Below are positions 5,156 through 5,444 of a stretch of 5,444 nt of DNA, in pieces. The stretch lies in the NCBI GenBank assembly GCA_001801345.1, contig MGXJ01000040.1, positions 7,979 through 13,422 of the forward strand, in the 5' to 3' direction. How positions within the stretch are numbered: position 1 is the stretch's first letter; every line of letters starts with the position of its first letter. The translations under genes were made by a program, and so were the position numbers. The notes beneath the pieces were generated by a model, which was not told where the DNA came from, searched no databases, and saw only the letters and a list, made by a program, of their open reading frames with translations. This DNA comes from Gammaproteobacteria bacterium RBG_16_37_9 (GTDB taxonomy: Bacteria; Pseudomonadota; Gammaproteobacteria; UBA9339).

Positions 5156-5444
5156 GTCTTTTTAGGTTTAAGAAGCGTGATTTTACGTAATCGTTTTTTC
5201 TGCTGTAAGCCCCAGACGGTTGCTATTGGTCCAGATAGTGCGTAGCTGGTAAAAATAAAAAATAATACTTTTTCGGGATCAATCGAAACTAAGGCAACAG
5301 CTAACACTACCGCCAAAATCACAACAAAACGCACATTATTTTTTAATTCAGCATCTTTGAAGCTGCGGTAGCGAATGTTGCTTACCATTAAAATACCAAC
5401 AATAATCATAGTTAAAGCTAAAATTATCATGGTTATTTTATTAG
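5152..5444 (-). CDS. pssA: CDP-diacylglycerol-serine O-phosphatidyltransferase, C-terminal part (cut by window edge)
   Basis: PssA makes phosphatidylserine from CDP-diacylglycerol and serine in the inner membrane, the precursor of phosphatidylethanolamine. Only about the last 97 residues are in the window; the frame stays open upstream of the first visible ATG (5430) to base 5444, so that ATG is internal and not the start. What can be seen is a hydrophobic segment, then SNIRYRSFKD, a conserved cytoplasmic-loop motif of the integral-membrane (Bacillus/Pseudomonas-type) PssA. Two further membrane segments follow (VRFVVILAVVLAVALVSID and VLFFIFTSYALSGPIATVW), then a basic tail. The CDP-alcohol catalytic motif would lie in the missing N-terminal part, so the assignment rests on the C-terminal pattern. 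The stop overlaps the nadC start by four bases. This is a different family from the peripheral phospholipase D-like PssA of E. coli. Confidence 0.8.
   Translation of the reverse strand, partial: NKITMIILALTMIIVGILMVSNIRYRSFKDAELKNNVRFVVILAVVLAVALVSIDPEKVLFFIFTSYALSGPIATVWGLQQKKRLRKITLLKPKKT

Noticed and set aside
4770..5165. Open frame of 131 codons on the plus strand
   Set aside because: Although long, it is exactly opposite the conserved N-terminal half of nadC, and its sequence shows no recognisable domain.
5152..5430. A complete 92-residue small membrane protein starting at 5430
   Set aside because: The frame stays open upstream of that ATG to the window edge, and the SNIRYRSFKD motif marks it as the C-terminal end of a longer PssA.

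Overview
This is an AT-rich bacterial window with eight protein-coding genes (two cut by the window edges), one tRNA and three palindromic repeat elements. The glutamyl-tRNA synthetase, ClpX and quinolinate phosphoribosyltransferase read closest to gammaproteobacterial versions I can recall. The low GC, the small SET-domain protein and the dispersed palindromes fit a host-associated gammaproteobacterium, for example from or near Legionellales. That placement is inference from the sequence; no database search was run.

Layout. The left part, on the minus strand, holds the first 218 codons of clpX (1-654), a 257-bp spacer filled by a complex palindromic repeat (about 734-880), and a complete gltX (912-2315). 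The middle part, on the plus strand, starts from a short divergent promoter region. It holds a two-gene toxin-antitoxin module (YefM/Phd-like antitoxin and RelE-like toxin, 2416-2959), a hairpin repeat of the same family as the one beside gltX (2974-3016), tRNA-Val(CAC) (3023-3095), and a SET-domain protein with a hydrophobic C-terminal segment (3120-3680). The right part, on the minus strand, reads in transcription order: the C-terminal end of a pssA-type phosphatidylserine synthase (from beyond the right edge to 5152), nadC (5155-4295, overlapping pssA by an ATGA), and a CDP-alcohol phosphatidyltransferase (4218-3631). The last of these converges on and overlaps the SET gene by 50 bp.

How the parts relate. 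The right-hand cluster joins two CDP-diacylglycerol-linked membrane-lipid enzymes with a de novo NAD enzyme; the ATGA overlap suggests pssA and nadC are translationally coupled. The toxin-antitoxin pair looks self-regulating: two TGTACA hexamers, the core motif of known yefM-yoeB operators, lie just before the antitoxin start. clpX and gltX are ordinary housekeeping genes, but clpX does not have clpP immediately upstream.

The most unusual observation is a 68-bp near-perfect palindrome (4265-4332) that supplies the last 11 codons and the stop codon of nadC, so a repeat element appears to have rewritten the gene's 3' end. The second most interesting item is the SET-domain protein with its probable membrane anchor, starting 24 bases after a tRNA gene. 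I see no CRISPR array, transposase, prophage or clear new multi-gene system.
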